Notes under the pieces: model-generated
Told to the model about the DNA's origin: nothing
Databases searched by the model: none
The model's input: only the letters and a program-made list of their open reading frames with translations
Position numbers and translations under genes: made by a program
Part shown: in pieces, positions 7,438-12,946 of the stretch
How positions within the stretch are numbered: position 1 is the first letter of the stretch
Layout: the number at the start of each line of letters is the position of its first letter
Assembly: GCA_016302925.1 (NCBI GenBank)
Contig: JAEDMR010000040.1
Span: 1 to 12,946, forward strand
DNA length: 12,946 bases
From: Bacillota bacterium
GTDB taxonomy: Bacteria; Bacillota; Clostridia; Peptostreptococcales; Anaerovoracaceae
Reading direction: 5' to 3'

Positions 7438-8688
7438 ATGAAGCAATACGAAGTGAGAGATATGGCCCTGGCGCCGTCCGGCCATCAGAAAATCCAGTGG
7501 GTGAAGAGCCATATGCCGCTGCTGTCCGGTCTGGAAGAGGAATTCCGCCAGACCCGGCCGTTTGAAGGTGTGAAGATTTCCCTCTCGGTACATCTGGAAG
7601 CCAAGACGGCATATCTGTGCCTGGTGCTGGCTGCCGGCGGTGCGGATATGTCTGTCACCGGAAGCAATGTGCTGTCCACCCAGGACGATGTGGCTGCAGC
7701 ACTGGCCGACAGTGGTCTGAAGGTGTATGCATACCATGGCGCCACCCAGGAGGAATATGACCGCCATATCGAAATGTGTCTGTCCTGCAGGCCGAATATC
7801 GTCATCGATGACGGCTGCGATCTGGTAAGCTTTCTCCATGACCGCCGGCCGGATCTGGCGGAAGAAGTCTGGGGCGGCTGCGAAGAAACCACCACGGGTG
7901 TGATCCGTCTGAAAGCCATGGAACGGGAAGGCATCCTGAAATTCCCGATGGTTGCGGTCAACGATGCGGACTGCAAGCATCTTTTCGATAACCGCTACGG
8001 CACCGGCCAGTCCACCTGGGACAGCATCATGCGGAATACCAATCTGATCATCGCCGCCAAGACGGTGGTGGTTGTGGGCTACGGATGGTGTTCCCGCGGT
8101 ATTGCCATGCGTGCGGCCGCTCTGGGTGCCAGTGTCATCGTGACGGAGATCAATCCGGTGAAGGCCATCGAAGCGAAAATGGACGGCTTCCAGGTGATGA
8201 AGATGGAACAGGCCGCGCCGCTGGGAGACATCTTTGTTTCCGCCACCGGCTGTGCATGGACCATCACCGTGGACCACATGCTGAAGATGAAGGACGGCGC
8301 CATCCTGACCAATGCCGGCCACTTCAACTGCGAGGTGGATATGGAAGGTCTGGAGAAGGCCTGCGTGGAAAAGAAAGAAACCAGAAAGAACATCATGGGC
8401 TACAAGCTGCCAAACGGCAAGTGGGTTAATGTCATCGCCGAGGGCCGTCTGGTGAACATCGCCGCTGCCGACGGACATCCTGCGGAAATCATGGATATGA
8501 GCTTCGCTGTGCAGGCCCTTTCCGCCATGTATGTGAAGGAAAACTATCAGAAGCTGGAGCATAAGGTCATCGATGTATCGGGCGAAATCGACGACAAGGT
8601 GGCCAGAAGAAAACTGGCGGCCTGGGGCATCGAGATCGATACCCTGACGCCGGAACAGGAAAAATACTTGAACAGCTGGCAGCTGTAA
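7438..8688 (+). CDS. ahcY: S-adenosylhomocysteine hydrolase family enzyme, short archaeal/Thermotoga-type
   Basis: The family splits S-adenosylhomocysteine, the inhibitory product of methyltransferases, into adenosine and homocysteine using bound NAD. The 416-residue protein keeps the expected active-site residues: H52 in SVHLEAKT, D124/D125 in VIDDGCDL, E149/E150 in CEETTTGV, K180 and D184 in CKHLFDN, and H295 in NAGHFNCEVD. The NAD-binding fold shows VGYGWCSRG (213-221) followed by an acidic strand end VTEINP. The GYGWC.RGIA form and the lack of the Lys/Tyr C-terminal tail seen in human-type enzymes place it with short archaeal and Thermotoga enzymes. Some of these prefer S-inosylhomocysteine. 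AGGAGA at 7425-7430 precedes the ATG. It follows glmS by 62 bases with no strong terminator between. Confidence 0.93.
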   Translation: MKQYEVRDMALAPSGHQKIQWVKSHMPLLSGLEEEFRQTRPFEGVKISLSVHLEAKTAYLCLVLAAGGADMSVTGSNVLSTQDDVAAALADSGLKVYAYHGATQEEYDRHIEMCLSCRPNIVIDDGCDLVSFLHDRRPDLAEEVWGGCEETTTGVIRLKAMEREGILKFPMVAVNDADCKHLFDNRYGTGQSTWDSIMRNTNLIIAAKTVVVVGYGWCSRGIAMRAAALGASVIVTEINPVKAIEAKMDGFQVMKMEQAAPLGDIFVSATGCAWTITVDHMLKMKDGAILTNAGHFNCEVDMEGLEKACVEKKETRKNIMGYKLPNGKWVNVIAEGRLVNIAAADGHPAEIMDMSFAVQALSAMYVKENYQKLEHKVIDVSGEIDDKVARRKLAAWGIEIDTLTPEQEKYLNSWQL

Positions 8689-8747
8689 ATGAAGATACAG
8701 ATTCGGCGGGCCTCTGGGGGCCGGCCTTACAGAAGAGGTGAAGTGTT

Positions 8748-9323
8748 ATGAGTTATACCTATGAAGAAATCCGGGAGCAGGCGAAAACCGCGGCTTCCGA
8801 GCTGGTGGAGACTGCGAAGCTGAAGCAGGGGGACATCCTGATCGTCGGCTGCAGTTCCAGCGAGGTGGTTGGCCTGCACATCGGCAAGGGTTCGGATATC
8901 AACGCGGCAGGTGCCATCTATGAGGGCATCCGGAGCGTGCTGCAGCCGAAAGGCATTTATCTGGCGGCACAGTGCTGTGAACACCTGAACCGGGCGGTGA
9001 TCGTGGAGAAGGAAGCCCTCCTTCCGGGCACGGAAATCGTCAATGTGGTGCCCCAGCCTCACGCCGGCGGATCCTTTGCCATGACGGTCTATCAGAACGC
9101 CAAATGCCCGGTGGCGGTGGAGGAGATCAAGGCCGATGCCGGTATGGATATCGGCAGAACCCTGATCGGCATGCATCTGAAGAAGGTTGCAGTTCCCGTA
9201 CGTCTGTCTCTGGACAAAATCGGAGAGGCCGTGCTGATCTGCGCGCGGACGCGGCCGAAGTTCATCGGCGGCAGCCGGGCGGTGTACGATGATAATTTAA
9301 GCGGCGGGGATATTCCGCGGTAG
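8748..9323 (+). CDS. ywlG: YwlG family protein (DUF436/UPF0340), function unknown
   Basis: This 191-residue soluble protein matches the Firmicutes YwlG family (TIGR01440), which has no settled function. The family blocks are clear: IVGCSSSEVVGLHIGKGSD (32-50), AAQCCEHLNRA (73-83), NVVPQPHAGGSFA (99-111) and KADAGMDIGRTLIGMHLK (128-145). Conserved C35, C76, C77, H79 and H105 could form an active or ligand site, but this is inference. The length is normal for the family. GAGGTG at 8735-8740 lies 7 bases before the ATG. The 59-base gap from ahcY holds a GC-rich hairpin-like stretch (about 8706-8726) without a T-run, so I expect read-through. Confidence 0.88.
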   Translation: MSYTYEEIREQAKTAASELVETAKLKQGDILIVGCSSSEVVGLHIGKGSDINAAGAIYEGIRSVLQPKGIYLAAQCCEHLNRAVIVEKEALLPGTEIVNVVPQPHAGGSFAMTVYQNAKCPVAVEEIKADAGMDIGRTLIGMHLKKVAVPVRLSLDKIGEAVLICARTRPKFIGGSRAVYDDNLSGGDIPR

Positions 9324-9329
9324 GTGGAA

Positions 9330-9761
9330 ATGAAATCAAAGGGTAAAAGTACGGAGGTTCTGGAAAAAGAACTGAAGGATTATGCAAATCTGGATGGCTA
9401 TTTCACGGAGAATGAAGAGGAGCTGGCAGATGACAGCCTGACGGCACAGCTGCAGTCTCTGCTGGAGGCCAGAGGTATGAGCCGGGCGCAGGCAGTACGA
9501 GAGAGCAATCTCAATGAAGTGTACGGGTATCAGATTTTGTCGGGAAAAAGAAGACCATCCAGGGATAAGCTGCTGTGCTTCTGTTTCGCATTGAAGGCAA
9601 CGGTGGAGGAAACGCAGAGCCTGCTGAAGCGAAGCCGTTTCGCACCGCTGTATGCAAGAAACCGCAGGGACAGTATTATTCTGTTTGATCTGGCACATGG
9701 CAGGAGTCTGACAGAAGTCAATGAAGATCTGTATGAACGTGGAGAGCCGATCCTGGAATAG
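9330..9761 (+). CDS. Small helix-turn-helix protein (Xre-like DNA-binding)
   Basis: The 143-residue protein has a charged N-terminal arm (1-35), then an Xre/lambda-repressor-like helix-turn-helix at about 38-100: LTAQLQSLLEARGMSRAQAVRESNL leads to the recognition region YGYQILSGKRRPSRDKLL and ALKATVEETQSLL. The C-terminal part, with FAPLYARNRRDSIILFDLAHG, is a signature I associate with a family of small HTH proteins in Firmicutes sometimes found next to a protein kinase gene. No kinase gene is here. The ATG at 9330 lies six bases after the ywlG stop, with AGGTGG at 9322-9327 unusually close; a GTG at 9324 is an alternative start and would add two residues. It is last in the unit. Target genes are unknown. 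Confidence 0.75.
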   Translation: MKSKGKSTEVLEKELKDYANLDGYFTENEEELADDSLTAQLQSLLEARGMSRAQAVRESNLNEVYGYQILSGKRRPSRDKLLCFCFALKATVEETQSLLKRSRFAPLYARNRRDSIILFDLAHGRSLTEVNEDLYERGEPILE

Positions 9762-9784
9762 AAATAAAAAAAGCTGAAAGATTC

Positions 9785-9820
9785 AAAAAAACATCTGACA
9801 ACCGTCAGGTGTTTTTTTTT
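9785..9820 (+). terminator. Rho-independent terminator ending the cdaA-HTH unit
   Basis: ACATCTGAC (9791-9799) pairs with GTCAGGTGT (9804-9812), nine pairs with one G-U and a 4-nt loop AACC. A run of A at 9785-9790 can extend the stem into the T-run at 9812-9820. It is the first clear terminator after cdaA, which supports one long transcription unit from about 2027. Confidence 0.9.
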
Positions 9821-9836
9821 CTTGGATGGAAACAAA

Positions 9837-9850
9837 ATGCATTTGCGCAT
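9837..9850. promoter_or_regulatory. Candidate activator site 1 (ATGC-N6-GCAT)
   Basis: ATGCATTTGCGCAT is a dyad with 4-bp arms. It matches the design of the site at 9878-9891, with centres 41 bp apart, close to four helical turns. It is centred about 162 bp upstream of the predicted sigma-54 start, a usual range for enhancer-binding proteins. The arms are short, so the support comes from the pair rather than from one copy. Confidence 0.5.
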
Positions 9851-9877
9851 AAAAATATTATTTTCACAAAATAAAAT

Positions 9878-9891
9878 ATGCACAAAAGCAT
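9878..9891. promoter_or_regulatory. Candidate activator site 2 (ATGC-N6-GCAT)
   Basis: ATGCACAAAAGCAT has the same arms and 6-bp spacer as the site at 9837-9850. It is centred about 121 bp upstream of the predicted start. The heptamer CACAAAA inside it also occurs at 9865-9871 and 9915-9921, without the dyad. In E. coli the sigma-54 activator AtoC controls thiolase and CoA-transferase genes from upstream palindromes rich in TGCA-like half sites, which is a similar design. Confidence 0.5.
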
Positions 9892-9978
9892 GAAAAGAAA
9901 GAAAGAAACGGGAGCACAAAAGGCCGAGAAAACAGGAAACTGTTGAAATTTCAGGGATTATCAGACTGCGGAATTTGA

Positions 9979-9995
9979 TTGGCACGGTCTTTGCT
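9979..9995 (+). promoter_or_regulatory. Sigma-54 (RpoN) -24/-12 promoter
   Basis: TTGGCACG at 9979-9986 and TTTGCT at 9990-9995 match the sigma-54 consensus TGGCAC-N5-TTGCW. The GG (9981-9982) and GC (9993-9994) dinucleotides are exactly 12 bases apart, as required. Transcription would start near 10006, about 70 bases before the thiolase ATG. Such promoters need an ATP-driven enhancer-binding protein; none is encoded in the window. Confidence 0.85.
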
Positions 9996-10075
9996 GGAAA
10001 TAAAGATGAATCACGTATGTGATGGAAATGTATAAGTTACAATTAAAATACAGAAAAGAAACAGAGGGAAAAGAA

Positions 10076-10519
10076 ATGAGAAATGTAATTATCGTATCCG
10101 CATGCAGAACCCCGATCGGAACCATCGGCGGTCAGTTCAAAACCTTAACATCACTGGATCTGTCCATTCCTGTAATGCAGAACCTGGTAAAGAGAGCCGG
10201 CATCGATCCAGAACTCATCGACGATGTCATCTGGGGCTGCAACTATCAGAGAACCTATAAAGAAAACAACCTGGCAAGAGTGGCTGCTGTAAAGGCCGGC
10301 CTGCCTGTCACGGTGCCTGGCATCACCATTCACAGAAATTGTACTTCTTCCATGTCCTCCATCCAGATGGGCTACTATCAGATCAAGGCCGGAGAAGCAG
10401 ACTGCATCATGGCCGGCGGTGCCGACAGCATGAGTACCGCACCGCATATGGTGTTCGAAGCCAGATACGGTAAGAAATACGGCCATATGGAAATGAGAGA
10501 CTCCATAATGAAAAGATGA
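10076..10519 (+). pseudogene. Acetyl-CoA acetyltransferase (thiolase), N-terminal remnant
   Basis: Thiolases join two acetyl-CoA into acetoacetyl-CoA, or cleave it. The 147 residues match the first third of an approximately 390-residue thiolase: MRNVIIVSACRTPIG at the start, the nucleophile loop HRNCTSSMSS with C89, and EADCIMAGGADSMSTAPH. Similarity runs to about GHMEMRDSIM and then stops at KR and TGA. The C-terminal catalytic His and Cys are absent, so it should not be active. AGAGGG at 10062-10067 supports the ATG at 10076; an in-frame ATG at 10019 lies only about 13 bases past the sigma-54 start and has no ribosome-binding site. Its TGA overlaps the ATG of the next frame (ATGA), which looks like coupling but is more likely a deletion scar. 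Confidence 0.85.
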
Positions 10520-10929
10520 TTTCCGTCAACAGCTGCCTGCAGGTGGACCTGTTCGGTCAGGTAAACTCCGAATCCGCAGGGCTGCAGCACATCGGCGGAA
10601 CCGGCGGCCAGCTGGACTATGTCATGGGTGCCTTCAAGTCCAATGGCGGCAAGTCCTTCCTCTGCCTGCCTTCCACCAGAGTCCTGAAGGACGGTACCCG
10701 GGAATCTCTGATTCGTCCGACCCTTCCGGAAGGCTCCATCGTTTCCACGCCGAGAAGCGGCGTGCACTATATCGTAACGGAATATGGTGCAGTAAATCTG
10801 AAGGGTAAGAACACTTACGAGAGAGCAGAGCTGCTGATTTCTATCGCACATCCTGACTTCAGAGATGAGCTGATTGAAGCAGTCAAGAAGATGGGCATCT
10901 GGAAGACCTGCAGCAAACTGCAGAAATAG
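10507..10929 (+). pseudogene. Butyryl-CoA:acetate / 4-hydroxybutyrate CoA-transferase, C-terminal remnant
   Basis: The frame matches the C-terminal domain of the acetyl-CoA hydrolase/transferase family, close in pattern to butyryl-CoA:acetate and 4-hydroxybutyrate CoA-transferases. It shows NEKMISVNSCLQVDLFGQV, then the glycine motif GGTGGQLDYVMGA, then HYIVTEYGAVNLKGK and IAHPDFRDELIEA. Intact enzymes are roughly 440-450 residues; only about 140 remain. The part with the catalytic glutamate, which lies N-terminal to this region, is gone. An ATG at 10516 would permit a 137-residue product, but it corresponds to an internal methionine of the family and has no good ribosome-binding site. Family similarity seems to begin near 10507. 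A strong terminator follows about 65 bases downstream. Confidence 0.83.
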
Positions 10930-10993
10930 AATCAATCAGCAATTGACAACTTCATATATTCGTTTCTATTCTTCTTATTTAGTAAAAGCACTG

Positions 10994-11022
10994 AAAAAAG
11001 CAGCCGGTCAGGCTGCTTTTTT
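10994..11022. terminator. Bidirectional terminator between CoA-transferase remnant and yeiH
   Basis: GCAGCC (11000-11005) pairs with GGCTGC (11011-11016) around a GGTCA loop. It is flanked by six A on the left (10994-10999) and six T on the right (11017-11022), so the hairpin has a U-tract on either strand. It can end both the plus-strand remnant operon and the convergent yeiH-type transcript. Confidence 0.9.
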
Positions 11023-11067
11023 CGTAGGTATAATGATTCGGATGATTCGTTTGAGACGCAGATGGTT

Positions 11068-12117
11068 CTACCAGAGTCCCAGTACATGCTGCAGGACCAG
11101 GCTGACACCGGTGATGCCCACCCAGCAGCAGAAGCCCATGAACAGCGGCTTACCGCCGGTTTTGATCAGTTTCACGATATTGCTGTTGAGGCCGATGGCG
11201 GCCATGGCCAGCACGATGAAGAATTTGCTCAGGGTCTTCACCGGCGCGAAGAAGGAAGCCGGCACACCGAAGCTTCCGGCCACCGTGGTGATCAGGGACG
11301 CTGCGATGAAGTATATGATGAAGAACGGGAAGGATTTTTTAAAGTCAAAACCGGAACCTGCCCCTTCTGCGCCATCAGCTGCGGTTTTCGCCTTATGAGC
11401 CTGCCAGAATGCCAGCACCAGAGTGATCGGGATGATGGCCAGGGTTCTGGTCAGCTTGACGGTAACCGCCTTATCCAGCGTAGCGGAGCCCAGGTTGTGC
11501 ATGCTGTCCCAGGTAGATGCTGCTGCAGTGACGGAAGACGTGTCATTGACTGCGGTTCCGGCGAAGATTCCGAAGGCTTCCCCGCTGGTGGTGTCAAAGC
11601 CGATGGCATTTCCCAGCGCAGGGAACACCAGAGCGGCGACCACGTTGAAGAAAAAGATGACGGAAATGGCCTGTGCCACTTCTTCATCGTCGGCATCGAT
11701 GACCGGCGCCGTGGCAGCTACCGCACTGCCGCCGCAGATGGACGAACCCACACCCACGAGAGTGGAGATTTTGGAGGGCATCTTCAGCATGCGGCAAAGC
11801 ACATAGGAAATCACCAGGGAGGTGGTGATGGTTGCGATGATGATCGGCAGAGACTGCTTGCCGGTGGTGATGACCACGGAAAGGTTCAGTCCGAAGCCCA
11901 GCAGGATGACGGCCCACTGCAGGATCTTTTTCGAGGTGAAGGTGATGCCGGCCTGGAAGGCGGACTTGTCCTTCAGGAACAGGGTCAGGATCATGCCGGC
12001 GATGATGGCGATGACCGGACCGCCGATGATGGGAAACTGCTGGCCCAGAAACCAGCTCGGTACAGCGATGATCAGGCAGAGGAGCAGTCCCTTGCCTTTT
12101 TCCTGAATGAAATTCAT
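11068..12117 (-). CDS. yeiH: YeiH family membrane protein (putative sulfate/sulfite exporter, UPF0324)
   Basis: This 349-residue integral membrane protein has about ten hydrophobic helices spread over its whole length. It carries the YeiH family signatures LLGFGLNLS (72-80), VGSSICGGSAVAATAPVI (123-140) and GTAVNDTSSVTAA in the middle, and IGLNSN near the C-terminus. The family is annotated as putative sulfate exporter; in enteric bacteria YeiH sits beside and is linked to the LysR regulator YeiE and to sulfite tolerance. The substrate here is not proven. On the minus strand AAGGAG lies just upstream of the ATG. The residues near 245-260 (AADGAEGAGSG) look like a loop between two halves. It is divergent from the LysR gene, with 165 bases between their starts. 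Confidence 0.9.
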   Translation of the reverse strand: MNFIQEKGKGLLLCLIIAVPSWFLGQQFPIIGGPVIAIIAGMILTLFLKDKSAFQAGITFTSKKILQWAVILLGFGLNLSVVITTGKQSLPIIIATITTSLVISYVLCRMLKMPSKISTLVGVGSSICGGSAVAATAPVIDADDEEVAQAISVIFFFNVVAALVFPALGNAIGFDTTSGEAFGIFAGTAVNDTSSVTAAASTWDSMHNLGSATLDKAVTVKLTRTLAIIPITLVLAFWQAHKAKTAADGAEGAGSGFDFKKSFPFFIIYFIAASLITTVAGSFGVPASFFAPVKTLSKFFIVLAMAAIGLNSNIVKLIKTGGKPLFMGFCCWVGITGVSLVLQHVLGLW

Positions 12118-12176
12118 GGCGTGTTCTCCTTTTTACATTGTATATAGTATGTCATTTCTGATGTTTTCCATGTATC

Positions 12177-12205
12177 ACTATAATACGAATTAACGATAAT
12201 GTAAA
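12177..12205 (-). promoter_or_regulatory. Sigma-A promoter of the yeiH-type gene
   Basis: Read on the minus strand, TTTACA (12205-12200) and TATAGT (12182-12177) are separated by 17 bp, each one mismatch from consensus. Transcription would start near 12170, leaving a leader of about 50 bases. It lies within about 50 bases of the LysR gene promoter, so one bound LysR protein could act on both. Confidence 0.65.
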
Positions 12206-12220
12206 ATTATAAAAATATAT

Positions 12221-12249
12221 TTAACAATAAGAAATAATTATGATATACT
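12221..12249 (+). promoter_or_regulatory. Sigma-A promoter of the LysR-type regulator gene
   Basis: TTAACA (12221-12226) and TATACT (12244-12249) are separated by 17 bp, each one mismatch from consensus. Transcription would start near 12256, about 27 bases before the ATG. The upstream region is very AT-rich and holds several T-N11-A possibilities for LysR binding, too many to choose one by eye. Confidence 0.65.
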
Positions 12250-12282
12250 GGAGACAGAAGATGTCAGGAAAGGAGGCCGGCC

Positions 12283-12946
12283 ATGCTGGATTTTCGCATT
12301 CACACGTTCATTGAAGTCTGCAAATACATGAACTTCACCCGGGCAGCAGAAAGTCTGTCCATCACCCAGCCTACAGTGTCCCAGCATATCCGCTGGCTGG
12401 AGAAGGAATACGGCACGCCGCTGTTCCGCTACGAAGGAAAAAAGATGTTTCTCACCGAGGCCGGCCAGCAGATTCTCAGTGTGGCCACCACCATGGTTCA
12501 CGACCAGGAATTTCTTCGCAAAACCGTTCAGGCCGCAGGGGGTCGGCGTCAGCTGCGCCTGGGGGCGACGCTGACGGTGGGAGAAACGCTGGTTGCGGAC
12601 CGTGTGAAAGCCTATCTGCAGGATCATCCGGAGGACCGAATTTTGGTGGAAGTAGCCAACACACGGCGGCTGACCGAGCTTCTGGATCAGGGGAAAATCG
12701 ATTTCGCCCTGGTGGAAGGGTACTTCGAAAAGAAGGAATACGACTATGCGGACTATTCTCTGGAAAATTACATTTGCGTCTGCGGAAAGCCTGCCGCAGA
12801 GCGGATTTTGAAAGGAAACCCCGGGCAGAAAAGAAAGATCCGGGACCTGCTCTCAGAAACCCTGCTGATTCGGGAAGAGGGATCGGGAACCCGAGAAATA
12901 CTGGAAAAGAACCTGAAAGAGAAAAACCTCGGCATGGAGGATTTTG
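12283..12946 (+). CDS. LysR-type transcriptional regulator, CysL/YeiE-like, 3' end outside window
   Basis: The visible 221 residues of about 290-300 show a LysR regulator. The winged helix-turn-helix is at the N-terminus: FTRAAESLSITQPTVSQHIRWLEKEYGTPLF (18-48). After a linker helix, the periplasmic-binding-protein-like effector domain begins at about 90 (LRLGATLTVGETLV). It includes IDFALVEG and the REEGSGTRE block typical of the CysL/YeiE/CbbR-like branch. AGGAGG at 12271-12276 lies 6 bases before the ATG, so the start is firm. Divergence from the yeiH-type gene is the usual place for a LysR regulator of its neighbour. The effector is unknown; sulfite or another sulfur compound is a guess from the pairing. 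Confidence 0.92.
   Translation, partial: MLDFRIHTFIEVCKYMNFTRAAESLSITQPTVSQHIRWLEKEYGTPLFRYEGKKMFLTEAGQQILSVATTMVHDQEFLRKTVQAAGGRRQLRLGATLTVGETLVADRVKAYLQDHPEDRILVEVANTRRLTELLDQGKIDFALVEGYFEKKEYDYADYSLENYICVCGKPAAERILKGNPGQKRKIRDLLSETLLIREEGSGTREILEKNLKEKNLGMEDF

Noticed and set aside
8704..8730. GC-rich hairpin between ahcY and ywlG as a terminator
   Set aside because: The stem has a central mismatch and no T-run follows, so termination is unlikely.
10019..10075. Earlier in-frame ATG for the thiolase remnant
   Set aside because: It lies about 13 bases past the predicted sigma-54 start, has no ribosome-binding site, and adds residues not found in thiolases; the ATG at 10076 has AGAGGG upstream and gives the family N-terminus.
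10943..10970. Perfect TTGACA (10943-10948) after the CoA-transferase remnant as a promoter
   Set aside because: No good -10 lies 16-18 bp downstream, and a terminator follows with no plus-strand gene beyond it.
11062..12147. A 361-codon open frame on the plus strand, longer than the gene opposite it
   Set aside because: It lies exactly antisense to the yeiH-type gene, is rich in Gly, Asp, His and Gln with no recognisable domain, and the minus-strand frame has clear family motifs, membrane helices, a ribosome-binding site and a promoter.
1..12946. CRISPR arrays, tRNA or rRNA genes, insertion sequences, phage genes
   Set aside because: I saw no regularly spaced repeats, no tRNA cloverleaf or CCA end, no rRNA sequence, and no transposase or integrase frame.

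Overview
The window reads as chromosomal DNA of a Gram-positive anaerobe of the Bacillota, class Clostridia, possibly a butyrate-type fermenter. The grounds are strong AGGAGG ribosome-binding sites, sigma-A-type promoters, short hairpin/U-tract terminators, a long-form HPF, the Firmicutes order cdaA-cdaR-glmM-glmS, a YwlG/DUF436 protein, and remnants of a thiolase and a butyryl-CoA:acetate-type CoA-transferase. All of this comes from reading the sequence by eye; no database search was run.

Layout. (1) 1-934: the 3' end of a probable recD2 helicase gene, then comFC. (2) 935-1975: a 413-base gap holding an extended -10 promoter and a foldable leader RNA, then hpf (long ribosome hibernation factor) and a strong terminator. 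(3) 1986-9820: an apparent seven-gene transcription unit in which I see no internal terminator. It encodes the diadenylate cyclase CdaA, its regulator CdaR, phosphoglucosamine mutase GlmM, glucosamine-6-phosphate synthase GlmS, a short archaeal/Thermotoga-type S-adenosylhomocysteine hydrolase, a YwlG-family protein and a small helix-turn-helix protein, and ends at a hairpin terminator. A perfect 13-bp inverted repeat overlaps the promoter of this unit. (4) 9837-11022: an AT-rich control region with a textbook sigma-54 (-24/-12) promoter and two matching ATGC-N6-GCAT dyads 41 bp apart. It drives a broken locus in which the N-terminal third of a thiolase is joined, out of frame, to the C-terminal third of a CoA-transferase. 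(5) 11068-12946: a yeiH-type membrane transporter gene on the minus strand, divergent from a LysR-type regulator gene that runs off the window end.

How the genes work together. The cdaA-cdaR-glmM-glmS group joins synthesis of the second messenger c-di-AMP to production of the cell-wall precursor glucosamine-1-phosphate. In other Firmicutes CdaR and GlmM bind and modulate CdaA. AhcY, YwlG and the HTH protein appear to share the transcript, which is less usual. The YeiH-LysR pair resembles the yeiE-yeiH arrangement linked to sulfite or sulfur stress.

I did not find a clearly new multi-gene system. The most notable items are the sigma-54 promoter with paired activator-like sites in front of a deletion-fused acyl-CoA locus, the large inverted repeat over the cdaA promoter, and the structured hpf leader.
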